Of a DNA stretch of 64,000 nucleotides, positions 18,111-25,598 are shown one piece after another. The stretch is from Peristeroidobacter soli. Lineage in GTDB: Bacteria > Pseudomonadota > Gammaproteobacteria > Steroidobacterales > Steroidobacteraceae. A model generated the notes under the pieces. That model was not told the DNA's origin. It saw only the letters and a program-made list of their open reading frames with translations, and made no database searches. Each line of letters opens with the position of its first letter. The first letter of the stretch is position 1. The stretch lies in the NCBI RefSeq assembly GCF_004138485.1, contig NZ_RYEV01000003.1, forward strand, positions 620,001-684,000, written 5' to 3'. Both the position numbers and the translations under genes were made by a program.

Positions 18111-19883
18111 TCAGTGATTGTGCCGAGGCGTCTTCTTCGCGACCTGCCGATATTTCAGCGCCATTTCCATCACGCCGCCCTGGTCGAGCTGACTGACGGT
18201 GGAGCGATACAGTTCCTGCCACGGCGTCGCGCTGTCGGGCACCGCCGGAATGCCGTCCTGCTTGCGGCGTTCGATCTCTTCGTCGGAGACCAGCATGTCG
18301 CAACGAGCCTGGTTCAAGTCGATGCGAATGATGTCGCCGGTTCGCAGCCACGCGAGACCGCCGCCGGCCGCGCTCTCGGGCGAAGCATTCAGAATCGAGG
18401 GACTGTCCGAGGTGCCGGACTGACGGCCATCGCCGATGGTCGGCAAGCTGGCGATGCCTCGCTTCAACAGAGCATCCGGCGGCTGCATGTTCACGACTTC
18501 GGCGGAGCCGGGCCAGCCCAGCGGGCCGGCGCCGCGAATCACCAGCACGCAGCGCTCATCGATGTTCAGCGCCGGATCGTTGATGCGCGCTCTATAGTCG
18601 TCCGAACCATCGAATACGACAGCGCGACCTTCGAACACGTTGTCGTGTCCGGCCTCGCCCAGATAGCGACGGCGGAAATCCTCAGTGATCACGCTCGCCT
18701 TGAGAATCGCGAAGTCGAACAGGTTGCCGCTCAACACGACAAAGCCCGCGCGCTCGCGCAGCGGCTTGTCGTAGGTCGCGATCATTTCGCGGTCTTTGCT
18801 CGCGCGGCCTTTGATGTTCTCTCTCAGCGTGCGACCGGTAACAGTCATCGCGTCCGCATGCAGCTTGCCCGCTTCGATCAGCTCGTGCAGAACGGCGGGC
18901 ACGCCACCGGCGCGATGAAAGCGCTCGCCCAGGTACTTACCCGCGGGCTGCATGTTGAGCAGCAGCGGGATGTCATGTCCGTACCTGGTCCAGTCCTGAG
19001 CATGCAACTCGAGACCGGCGTGACGAGCCATCGCAGTCAGATGCGGTTGCGCGTTGGTCGAGCCGCCGAGCGCCGCGATCGCAGTGATTGCGTTGAGGAA
19101 CGACTCGCGCGTGAGAATCTTCGACGGACGCAGATCTTCGAACGCCATTTCCACGGCGCGGCGACCTGTCTCATACGCCATCTGCCCACGCTCACGATAG
19201 GGTGCGGGAATGGCGGAACAGCCGGGCAACGAAAGCCCGAGCGTTTCGGCGACGGCGTTCATCGTCGAAGCCGTGCCCATGCTGTTGCAGTGGCCGGGCG
19301 AGGGGGCGGACGCGGCGGCGGCATCCAGAAATTCCTGTTCGGTAATCTGACCGGCGGCGAGGCGACGGCGACTCTTCCAGATCACCGTGCCCGAGCCGAC
19401 CAGTTCATCTTCGAACCAGCCATCGAGCATCGGGCCGCCGGAGAGCACGATCGCTGGAATATCGACGGTCGAAGCGGCCATCACCGCGGCGGGCGTCGTC
19501 TTGTCACAGCCAGTCGTGAGCACCACGGCGTCGATCGGGTAGCCATGCAGGATTTCGACGAGGCCGAGGTAGGCAAGATTGCGATCGAGCGCCGCCGTCG
19601 GGCGACGGCAATTCTCGAAGATCGGATGGGTCGGGAATTCCATGGGAATGCCGCCGGCATCGCGAATGCCTTCCTTCACGCGCGTCGCGAGATCGACGTG
19701 AATACGATTGCAGGGAGTGAGATCGCTGCCGCTCTGGGCGATGCCGATGATGGGCTTGCCGCTCATCAGCTCCTTGGGCGTCAGCCCGTAGTTCATGAAG
19801 CGCTCCAGATAGAGCGCCATCATGTCGATGTGATCGCGGGCGTCGAACCAGTCCTGGGAACGAAAGCGGCGCTCAGCCGTCAT
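18111..19883 (-). CDS. xylD: D-xylonate dehydratase (IlvD/EDD family)
   Basis: This 590-residue Fe-S dehydratase of the IlvD/EDD superfamily has PCNRIH, TTGCDKTTPA and PGHCNSMGTASTMN, which carry the cluster cysteines. The family removes water from aldonates, and pentonate dehydratases of this length include XylD of the Caulobacter Weimberg pathway. The operon context (XylB-, XylC- and XylX-like genes, xylan genes nearby) favours D-xylonate to 2-keto-3-deoxy-D-xylonate. L-arabinonate is the main alternative. I place the start at the ATG at 19883, whose first bases overlap the lactonase stop by 11 bp. A longer frame upstream runs through the lactonase gene. Confidence 0.85.
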   Translation of the reverse strand: MTAERRFRSQDWFDARDHIDMMALYLERFMNYGLTPKELMSGKPIIGIAQSGSDLTPCNRIHVDLATRVKEGIRDAGGIPMEFPTHPIFENCRRPTAALDRNLAYLGLVEILHGYPIDAVVLTTGCDKTTPAAVMAASTVDIPAIVLSGGPMLDGWFEDELVGSGTVIWKSRRRLAAGQITEQEFLDAAAASAPSPGHCNSMGTASTMNAVAETLGLSLPGCSAIPAPYRERGQMAYETGRRAVEMAFEDLRPSKILTRESFLNAITAIAALGGSTNAQPHLTAMARHAGLELHAQDWTRYGHDIPLLLNMQPAGKYLGERFHRAGGVPAVLHELIEAGKLHADAMTVTGRTLRENIKGRASKDREMIATYDKPLRERAGFVVLSGNLFDFAILKASVITEDFRRRYLGEAGHDNVFEGRAVVFDGSDDYRARINDPALNIDERCVLVIRGAGPLGWPGSAEVVNMQPPDALLKRGIASLPTIGDGRQSGTSDSPSILNASPESAAGGGLAWLRTGDIIRIDLNQARCDMLVSDEEIERRKQDGIPAVPDSATPWQELYRSTVSQLDQGGVMEMALKYRQVAKKTPRHNH

Positions 19884-20742
19884 AGCGAACCTCATTCGGA
19901 GCCACGCCGGCTGTGCCGACGCGGGTCGCGAACAGGCCTCCAGCAAGCGGTTGCGCGGCGATCTGTTCTTTCGACAGGCCTTTCCACGCGGTGGTGATGT
20001 ACAGGGTGCGCAGGTCGTCGCCGCCGAAAGCGACCTTCGTGCAGTTGGCGACCGGCAGGGCGATAGTTTGTAGCAATTCGCCCCGCGGTGAGAAGCGCTG
20101 CACGCCCCAACCGCCGAACAGAGCGATCCAGACGCAGCCTTCGGCATCGATGGCCGGGCCATCGGGATAGGCGCCGGGCTTGTCGATGCGGGCGAACACG
20201 CGACGATTGCTCAGCTCGCCGCCGTTCCGGTCGAAGGCGTAGATGACTCGCTCCAGCGTGTCGACGTGATACAGCGTGCCGCCGTCGGGGCTGACCGTCG
20301 GGCCATTCGTGATCACGTAATTTTCGTCACAGCGCCGCAGGCCGTGATGGTCGAAACGATACAAGGCGCCGGTGGGTCGAGACTCGTCGTTGTCCATGCT
20401 GCCGAACCACAGGCGGCCGGCAGCGTCGACATAGCCATCGTTGAGGCGGTTGCGCGGTTTGTCCGAGTCCACGCGAGTGATCAGAGCGAACTTGCCGCTC
20501 TCCGGGTCGAAGGAATACAGGCCGCTCTTCATGCCGGCGACGAAGCGCTCGCCCGGGGCTTTGACGACGAAGCCCACTTCCTCCGGCGCCGGCCAGGAAG
20601 TGAGCGCGCTGCCCCGCGTGTCGAAACGATGGATCTGGCGCCCTTTGATATCGACGAACCAGACGGCCTGGTTGCTCGCCGACCATAATGGTCCCTCACC
20701 CAGCTGGGCGCCCACGGCGCAGACGCACTCGACCTTGGTCAT
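19873..20742 (-). CDS. xylC: SMP-30/gluconolactonase family sugar lactonase
   Basis: This 289-residue six-bladed beta-propeller has the SMP-30/LRE signature: LGEGPLWS near the N terminus (metal Glu), RLNDGYVDAAGRLWFGSMD (metal Asn/Asp), NGPTVSPDGGTLYHVDT, and PDGPAIDAEGCVWIALFGGW. It should hydrolyse the aldonolactone made by the adjacent sugar dehydrogenase, here probably D-xylonolactone. Its length equals that of Caulobacter XylC as I recall it. It is third-to-last in translation order, lying between the SDR gene (31 bp upstream) and the dehydratase gene, which it overlaps. Confidence 0.85.
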   Translation of the reverse strand: MTKVECVCAVGAQLGEGPLWSASNQAVWFVDIKGRQIHRFDTRGSALTSWPAPEEVGFVVKAPGERFVAGMKSGLYSFDPESGKFALITRVDSDKPRNRLNDGYVDAAGRLWFGSMDNDESRPTGALYRFDHHGLRRCDENYVITNGPTVSPDGGTLYHVDTLERVIYAFDRNGGELSNRRVFARIDKPGAYPDGPAIDAEGCVWIALFGGWGVQRFSPRGELLQTIALPVANCTKVAFGGDDLRTLYITTAWKGLSKEQIAAQPLAGGLFATRVGTAGVAPNEVRYDG

Positions 20743-20773
20743 GCTCAGTCCGTGATGTCAGAGCTCAAATTGA

Positions 20774-21538
20774 TCAACGCCAGCCGGCGTCGACGAAATA
20801 CTCGTGGCCCGTGCACATGCGGGCGTCGTCCGAAGCAAGAAACACGACCATGTTGGCCACGTCGTGCGGCTCGACCCGCGCCTTGATGCACTGGAGCCCG
20901 AGCATGCGCTGCTCTTCGTCAGGCGTATGCCACAGCTTCATCTGGCGCGGGGTGCGGACGCCGCCCGGCACTACACAATTCACGCGGATGCCAAACGTTC
21001 CCAGGTCCCGGGCCAGCGCACGGGTCAGGCCTTCGATGCCGGCCTTCGCGGTCTGGTAGATCGACAGGTCCGGCAGTGCCAGATGCCACGACACCGAGCC
21101 GAGATTGACGATGGCGCCACCGCCGGCGGCCTTCATGTCCTCGACCACGGCCTGCGCGCAGAACAGATGGTGACGCAGGTTCACAGCGATACGGTCGTCC
21201 CAATACTTCTCGGTGATTTCCTGCAGCGTGTGACGGTCGTCGTTGGCCGCGTTGTTCACCAGGATGTCGATGCCGCCGTCCAGGTCGGCACGAATCCGAG
21301 GAAACAATTCCTTGATGGTGTCGATGTCCTTGAGGTCGCAGCGATAGTAGCGGGGCGGCGTCGGGCTGGACGCCAGCTGACGCTCCAGTTGTCTGGAGTC
21401 GTCGTCGGCGATGTCGAGGAACGCCACGCGCGCGCCCTGGCGGGCGAACGCTTCGACGATGGCCGCGCCGATGCCGGAGCCGCCGCCGGTGACGACGACA
21501 CGTTTGTTACGAAGCGACGGGTAGACGGTGTGAGACAT
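20774..21538 (-). CDS. xylB: SDR-family sugar dehydrogenase, probable D-xylose 1-dehydrogenase
   Basis: This 254-residue short-chain dehydrogenase has the NAD(P)-binding VVTGGGSGIG near residue 15, NNAAND, a serine in NLGSVSWH, and YQTAK with the catalytic Tyr and Lys, then PGGVRTPRQM. It ends with TGHEYFVDAGWR, a typical SDR terminus. It is expected to oxidise the aldose at C1 to the lactone in the Weimberg pathway. The start is the ATG at 21538. Upstream in-frame codons fall into the gap and the 3' end of the FAH-family gene. The sugar (D-xylose versus L-arabinose) is inferred from neighbours. Confidence 0.82.
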   Translation of the reverse strand: MSHTVYPSLRNKRVVVTGGGSGIGAAIVEAFARQGARVAFLDIADDDSRQLERQLASSPTPPRYYRCDLKDIDTIKELFPRIRADLDGGIDILVNNAANDDRHTLQEITEKYWDDRIAVNLRHHLFCAQAVVEDMKAAGGGAIVNLGSVSWHLALPDLSIYQTAKAGIEGLTRALARDLGTFGIRVNCVVPGGVRTPRQMKLWHTPDEEQRMLGLQCIKARVEPHDVANMVVFLASDDARMCTGHEYFVDAGWR

Positions 21539-21557
21539 AAATTCGTTGAGCCTGAGC

Positions 21558-22715
21558 TTAAGTGGAGCGCTGGGCCAACAAGCCCCGGCTGGCAAGATTG
21601 CGCATCAGATGACCGATGCCGTGGGACCACGGCGGCGCCTGGTCCGAGGTCGTGAGTTTGTTCTCGAGCGTGCCCAGATGCGGCGAGGACACGCGCACGA
21701 GATCGCCGACTTTGTGCGTGAAGCCGCGGCCGGCCACATCGCGATCGTCGGTGGGAGCAAACATGGTGCCGAGGAACAGCGCGAAGCCGTCTGGATATTG
21801 ATGCTGACTGAGCGTCTGCTCGACCAGCTCGAGCGGATCGCGGCTGATGAGCGACATGGAGCTGCGGCCTTCGAGCTTGTAGCCGTCATCGCCTGCCACG
21901 GTCAGAGAGACCACGGTCTTGCGCACGGCATCGATGTCGAACGTCGCGTCGAACATGCGAATGAAGGGACCGATGGCGCAGGATGCGTTGTTGTCCTTGG
22001 CCTTGCCGAGCAGCAGCGCGCTACGGCCTTCGATGTCGCGCAAGTTCACATCGTTGCCCAGGGATGCACCGAGTGTGCGGCCTTTCGCGTCACAAGCGAG
22101 CACGATCTCGGGCTCGGGATTGTTCCACTGCGATTCTTTGCGCACGCCGATCCAGTCGCCCCAACCCACGGAGGACAGCACCGGCGACTTGGTGAACACT
22201 TCGGCATCGGGGCCGATGGCCACTTCGAGATACTGCGACCACAGGCCGTCGGCGATCAGCGCTTCTTTCAAGCGGACCGCGGTGGCTGAGCCGGGTTTGA
22301 CCGAGCGAATGTCGGCGCCGACGCGTTCACCCAGCGCGTCACGAATGGACTGAGCTTTGGCGTAATCGCCGCGGGCGCGTTCTTCGATCACGCGTTCCAC
22401 CGCGGAGACAGCGAACGTCACACCGCACGCTTTCACACATTGCAGGTCGACCGGCGCGAGCAAACGTGTCGACGACGACGCGCCGCCATTGAATGCAGCC
22501 GACAGCGGCAGCTGATCGAGCGGACCGAGATCCTCGCCGGCTGGAATCGTATCGTTCCAATTGTTCAGCAGATCCGAAACGGTCGGCGCGACTCGCGACA
22601 CGTCGCGAACGCGACCGCGAGTCACGACGACCGGCGTCGGGCCGGCGGCGGTGGCGATGCGGCCAACCAAGGTGGCCTCACGCCAGTCCGCCGGAAGATG
22701 GGCAAGTAATCTCAT
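21558..22715 (-). CDS. xylX: FAH-family 2-keto-3-deoxy-D-xylonate dehydratase
   Basis: This 385-residue protein has a C-terminal fumarylacetoacetate-hydrolase fold with metal-binding PEPEIVLACD, GNDVNLRDIEG and GTMFAP. Its length and operon position match Caulobacter XylX, which dehydrates 2-keto-3-deoxy-xylonate to alpha-ketoglutarate semialdehyde. The last enzyme of that route, the semialdehyde dehydrogenase XylA, is not in the window. The gene follows the sugar porter by 12 bp and precedes the SDR gene by 19 bp. A 2,4-diketo-3-deoxyaldonate hydrolase, as in fucose catabolism, is a possible alternative. Confidence 0.8.
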   Translation of the reverse strand: MRLLAHLPADWREATLVGRIATAAGPTPVVVTRGRVRDVSRVAPTVSDLLNNWNDTIPAGEDLGPLDQLPLSAAFNGGASSSTRLLAPVDLQCVKACGVTFAVSAVERVIEERARGDYAKAQSIRDALGERVGADIRSVKPGSATAVRLKEALIADGLWSQYLEVAIGPDAEVFTKSPVLSSVGWGDWIGVRKESQWNNPEPEIVLACDAKGRTLGASLGNDVNLRDIEGRSALLLGKAKDNNASCAIGPFIRMFDATFDIDAVRKTVVSLTVAGDDGYKLEGRSSMSLISRDPLELVEQTLSQHQYPDGFALFLGTMFAPTDDRDVAGRGFTHKVGDLVRVSSPHLGTLENKLTTSDQAPPWSHGIGHLMRNLASRGLLAQRST

Positions 22716-22727
22716 GGGCTGAGTCGA

Positions 22728-24215
22728 TCAGAGCGCGTTGGCAGTGCTGGCCTTGGACGAAGCGTTGGTGGGGTGGCCGTCGGGCTTTGCCATCCACAGG
22801 TGCTGAATCGCTTCCAGGCTGTGACCCTTGGTCTCGGGCACGAAACGCCACACGAACAGCGCGGCGAGAACGCTCATCACGCCGTAGATCCAGTAGGAGA
22901 AGCCGTGGTTGAACATCGCGTTCAAGGCCGAGTTGCCGTCCAGCACCTTGAACGACCAGGACACGAACAGATTCGCGATCCACTGCATGGCCACGGCGAT
23001 CGCCATCGCCTTGCCCTTGATCGGGTTCGGGAAGATTTCGGCGAGCAGCACCCACACCACCGGGCCCCACGACAGCGCGAAGCCGGCGATGTAAGCGACC
23101 ACGGCGACCAGCGCGGCGGTGCCGACGTTGTGGCTGTTGAACAGGAAGCCGAGCGTCAGCATCGAGACCGCCATCACGACACCGCCCAGGATCAGCAGCG
23201 GCTTGCGGCCCCAGCGGTCCACGGTGACCAGCGCGACCAGCGTGAACACGATGTTCGCGACGCCGACGATGATGGTCTGCAGCAGCGCGCTGTCGGTCGA
23301 AGCGCCCATGTTCTGGAACATCAGCGGCGCGTAGTACAGCACCGCGTTGATGCCGATGAACTGTTGGAACACCGACAGCATGATGCCGACGAAGATCACC
23401 AGCGTGCCGAAAGCGAACAACTTGCCGGTGCGCTCGTGCAGCGACTCGTCGATCTCTTTCAGCACCACGCGTGCATCGGCCTCGTTGGTCAGGCGTGCCA
23501 GAACATTCCGTGCCTCATCCATGCGGCCCTTCATCACCAGCCAGCGCGGCGTTTCCGGGACCAGCATCAACAGCGCGAAGAACAAAGCGGCGGGCAACGC
23601 GGCCGACAGCAGCATGTAACGCCAGCCGGTCGAGACCACCCACTGATCGTCACCTTGCGAGGCGATGAACCAATTCACGAAGTACACCAGCGTCATGCCG
23701 ACGACGATGGCGACCTGCTGATAAGTGACCAGCTGACCGCGCTGCTTGGGCGGAGCGATCTCGGCGATATAGAGCGGGGAGAGCATCGAGGCCACGCCGA
23801 TGCCGACGCCACCGAGGATGCGATACAGGATGAAGGCCGTCAGTGCGTCCGGGCCCTTGCCGCCGATCCACAAAAAGCCGAATTCCGGAAACGCGGAGCC
23901 GGCCGAGGACAGCATGAACAGAATTGCCGACACGAGCAGACCGCCGCGCCGGCCGATCTTCTGTGACATCGGGCCAGCCAATGCCGCGCCGATCACGCAA
24001 CCGAGCAAAGCGCAGGAAATGGCCCAGCCGGACAGACTGGCCGCGCTGGTTTCGGACAGGCCTCGCGGGTCGATGAAGTTATGGTCGATGGCGCCGACGG
24101 CACCGGAAATGACCGCCGTGTCGTAACCGAACAGCAGTCCGCCGAGTGCGGCAACGAACGCAAGTCCACGCACCAGCGTGGGATTCAGCTCGGCCTGGGG
24201 AATCCCCTGTGACAT
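22728..24215 (-). CDS. Sugar porter (XylE/GLUT-like MFS), probable D-xylose importer
   Basis: This 495-residue protein with twelve predicted helices has full sugar-porter motifs: LGGLLFGYDTAVISGAVGAI, RWGRKPLLILGG, FQQFIGINAVLYYAP, VPETPRWLV, and VPETKGHSLEAIQ near the C terminus. It is first in the minus-strand xylose operon and should carry the pentose across the inner membrane with protons. I place the start at the ATG at 24215, which has an AGGGGG Shine-Dalgarno and puts helix 1 at the normal distance. A longer upstream frame has no support. A LacI-type palindrome at 24298 lies 83 bp upstream. Confidence 0.9.
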   Translation of the reverse strand: MSQGIPQAELNPTLVRGLAFVAALGGLLFGYDTAVISGAVGAIDHNFIDPRGLSETSAASLSGWAISCALLGCVIGAALAGPMSQKIGRRGGLLVSAILFMLSSAGSAFPEFGFLWIGGKGPDALTAFILYRILGGVGIGVASMLSPLYIAEIAPPKQRGQLVTYQQVAIVVGMTLVYFVNWFIASQGDDQWVVSTGWRYMLLSAALPAALFFALLMLVPETPRWLVMKGRMDEARNVLARLTNEADARVVLKEIDESLHERTGKLFAFGTLVIFVGIMLSVFQQFIGINAVLYYAPLMFQNMGASTDSALLQTIIVGVANIVFTLVALVTVDRWGRKPLLILGGVVMAVSMLTLGFLFNSHNVGTAALVAVVAYIAGFALSWGPVVWVLLAEIFPNPIKGKAMAIAVAMQWIANLFVSWSFKVLDGNSALNAMFNHGFSYWIYGVMSVLAALFVWRFVPETKGHSLEAIQHLWMAKPDGHPTNASSKASTANAL

Positions 24216-24297
24216 AAATTGCGCCCCCTGAGATGACGCTTGTGAGTGGCTTGGCGGTGCTGAGGCTCTCAATGGCCTCATGCCATGACGAGCGTAG

Positions 24298-24311
24298 TGA
24301 TAGCGCTATCA
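24298..24311. promoter_or_regulatory. LacI-type operator TGATAGCGCTATCA
   Basis: A perfect 14-bp palindrome with central CG, 83 bp upstream of the xylose operon. It resembles operators bound by LacI-family xylose repressors (the Caulobacter site, as I recall, is TGTTAGCGCTACCA). Related palindromes stand before the other xylan genes in this window. The flanking LacI gene is the natural candidate binder. Confidence 0.75.
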
Positions 24312-24381
24312 AAATTCAAGCGCGACCTCGCCCTGCCGGGACGCCGGAGCAGCAAAGGGGAGTGCGCTCCGAAGCGCGGAA

Positions 24382-25464
24382 TCAGCCCGGAGCGGGGGCG
24401 GCCACCGAGTCGCGCTTGACCAGGACGTGAGCCACGACGTGATCGACCACGACACGGGCTTCACCGTCCTTACGCCGACGAATGCTACGTAACAACAGGT
24501 CGATGGAAGAGGCGGCCATCGCGGCGATGGGCTGGCGAATGGTGGTCAGCTCCGGCCAGACAGTCGTCGCGATTGGCGTATCGTCGAAGCCGACTACGGA
24601 TATGTCGCGCGGTACATCCATTCCCCGGCGGTGAGCTACCGACACGGCGGCCGCGGCCATGTCGTCGTTGCTGGCAAAAATGGCTGTGGGCGGCTTCTTG
24701 CGCGCGAGCAATTTCTCGGCCGCTTCCAGGCCGGACCGATAAGTGAAAAAGCCTTGCTGAACGAGTGTGGGATCGACCGGGATGCCGGCCGCAGCCATGG
24801 CCGATTGGAACCCTTCGTAGCGCAGGGCGCTGGCCGTCTGATTGGGATGGCCTTTGATAAAGGCGATGCGCGAATGTCCGAATGAAATCAGATGCTCGGT
24901 CATTTCTTGCGCTGCGCGAAAGTCATCGATGCGCACGCCGGAAATGTCGGGCTGGAAGCGTCCGGACGCGATCGCTACCACTGGAATTCCAGCGGCCACC
25001 AGTTCGGAACAGACGGCCTTCGATTCGCACAGCGGCGGCGGAAGAATCACGCCCGCCACGCTCTGCGCGATCTTGCGAGCGGCGGCCCGTTCGGTCGCTC
25101 GCGTCATGTGATCCCAAGTATCGAGCACGAGTTGTGTCGCTGCCTTGCTGGCGCCGTCGAGCGCACCGACCAGCAACTCGCTCAAGTAAGCGGAGCTCGG
25201 GTTGGTATAGATCAGCGCGATTCGCGTTCCCGACGCGGCCGCCAGCGAACGGGCTGCGGCATTCGGTGTGTAGTTGAGCTCGCGCACCGTTCGCATCACC
25301 AACTCGCGCGTCGCGGCTCGCACATTGGCATTGCCGTTGACTACACGGGACACGGTCATCGGCGACACGCCGGCGCGCTGAGCCACCTCATGGATGGTGA
25401 CCGCCGCGCCTTTGCGACGGGTCGAATTGGCCGAGTTCCTGGCTTTGCGAGGTGCGTTTTGCAT
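24382..25464 (-). CDS. LacI-family transcriptional regulator of the xylan/xylose region
   Basis: This 360-residue regulator has an N-terminal LacI HTH (VTIHEVAQRAGVSPMTVSRVVNG, about residues 22-44), a hinge helix (NAAARSLA) and a periplasmic-binding-protein-like effector domain with FASNDDMAAAAV and VVGFDDTP. It lies between the xylose operon and the divergent GH67 operon, and a near-palindrome sits in its own upstream region. It probably represses both units until xylose or a related sugar binds. An Arg/Lys-rich N-terminal tail of about 20 residues precedes the HTH, and a shorter start is possible. Confidence 0.9.
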   Translation of the reverse strand: MQNAPRKARNSANSTRRKGAAVTIHEVAQRAGVSPMTVSRVVNGNANVRAATRELVMRTVRELNYTPNAAARSLAAASGTRIALIYTNPSSAYLSELLVGALDGASKAATQLVLDTWDHMTRATERAAARKIAQSVAGVILPPPLCESKAVCSELVAAGIPVVAIASGRFQPDISGVRIDDFRAAQEMTEHLISFGHSRIAFIKGHPNQTASALRYEGFQSAMAAAGIPVDPTLVQQGFFTYRSGLEAAEKLLARKKPPTAIFASNDDMAAAAVSVAHRRGMDVPRDISVVGFDDTPIATTVWPELTTIRQPIAAMAASSIDLLLRSIRRRKDGEARVVVDHVVAHVLVKRDSVAAPAPG

Positions 25465-25552
25465 GAAGGTCTGAGCAGCGGGCCGGCAGGCCCAAGGAAT
25501 TCATCACATTATTGCCTCGGACCGGCAAGGGTGGAAGCGCGTCGATTACCCA

Positions 25553-25566
25553 TGGTACCGTTACCA
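25553..25566. promoter_or_regulatory. LacI-type operator TGGTACCGTTACCA
   Basis: A 14-bp near-palindrome (one mismatched base pair) with central CG, in the 134-bp divergent region between the LacI gene and the GH67 operon, 33 bp before the GH67 ATG. Its TG...CA ends and length match the operator at 24298. It could control both directions. Confidence 0.6.
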
Positions 25567-25598
25567 AAAGTCCGGTCAGTCGATGGTAGGGGGAAGTG

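Noticed and set aside
17895-19997. A 700-codon open frame antisense to the xylonate dehydratase gene
   Set aside because: Its translation is Arg/His/Ala-rich without motifs, and the opposite strand encodes a complete, conserved IlvD/EDD enzyme. Long antisense frames are expected in GC-rich DNA.
22773-23966. A 397-codon antisense frame over the xylose porter
   Set aside because: The His/Gln/Arg-rich translation mirrors a conserved membrane transporter on the other strand.
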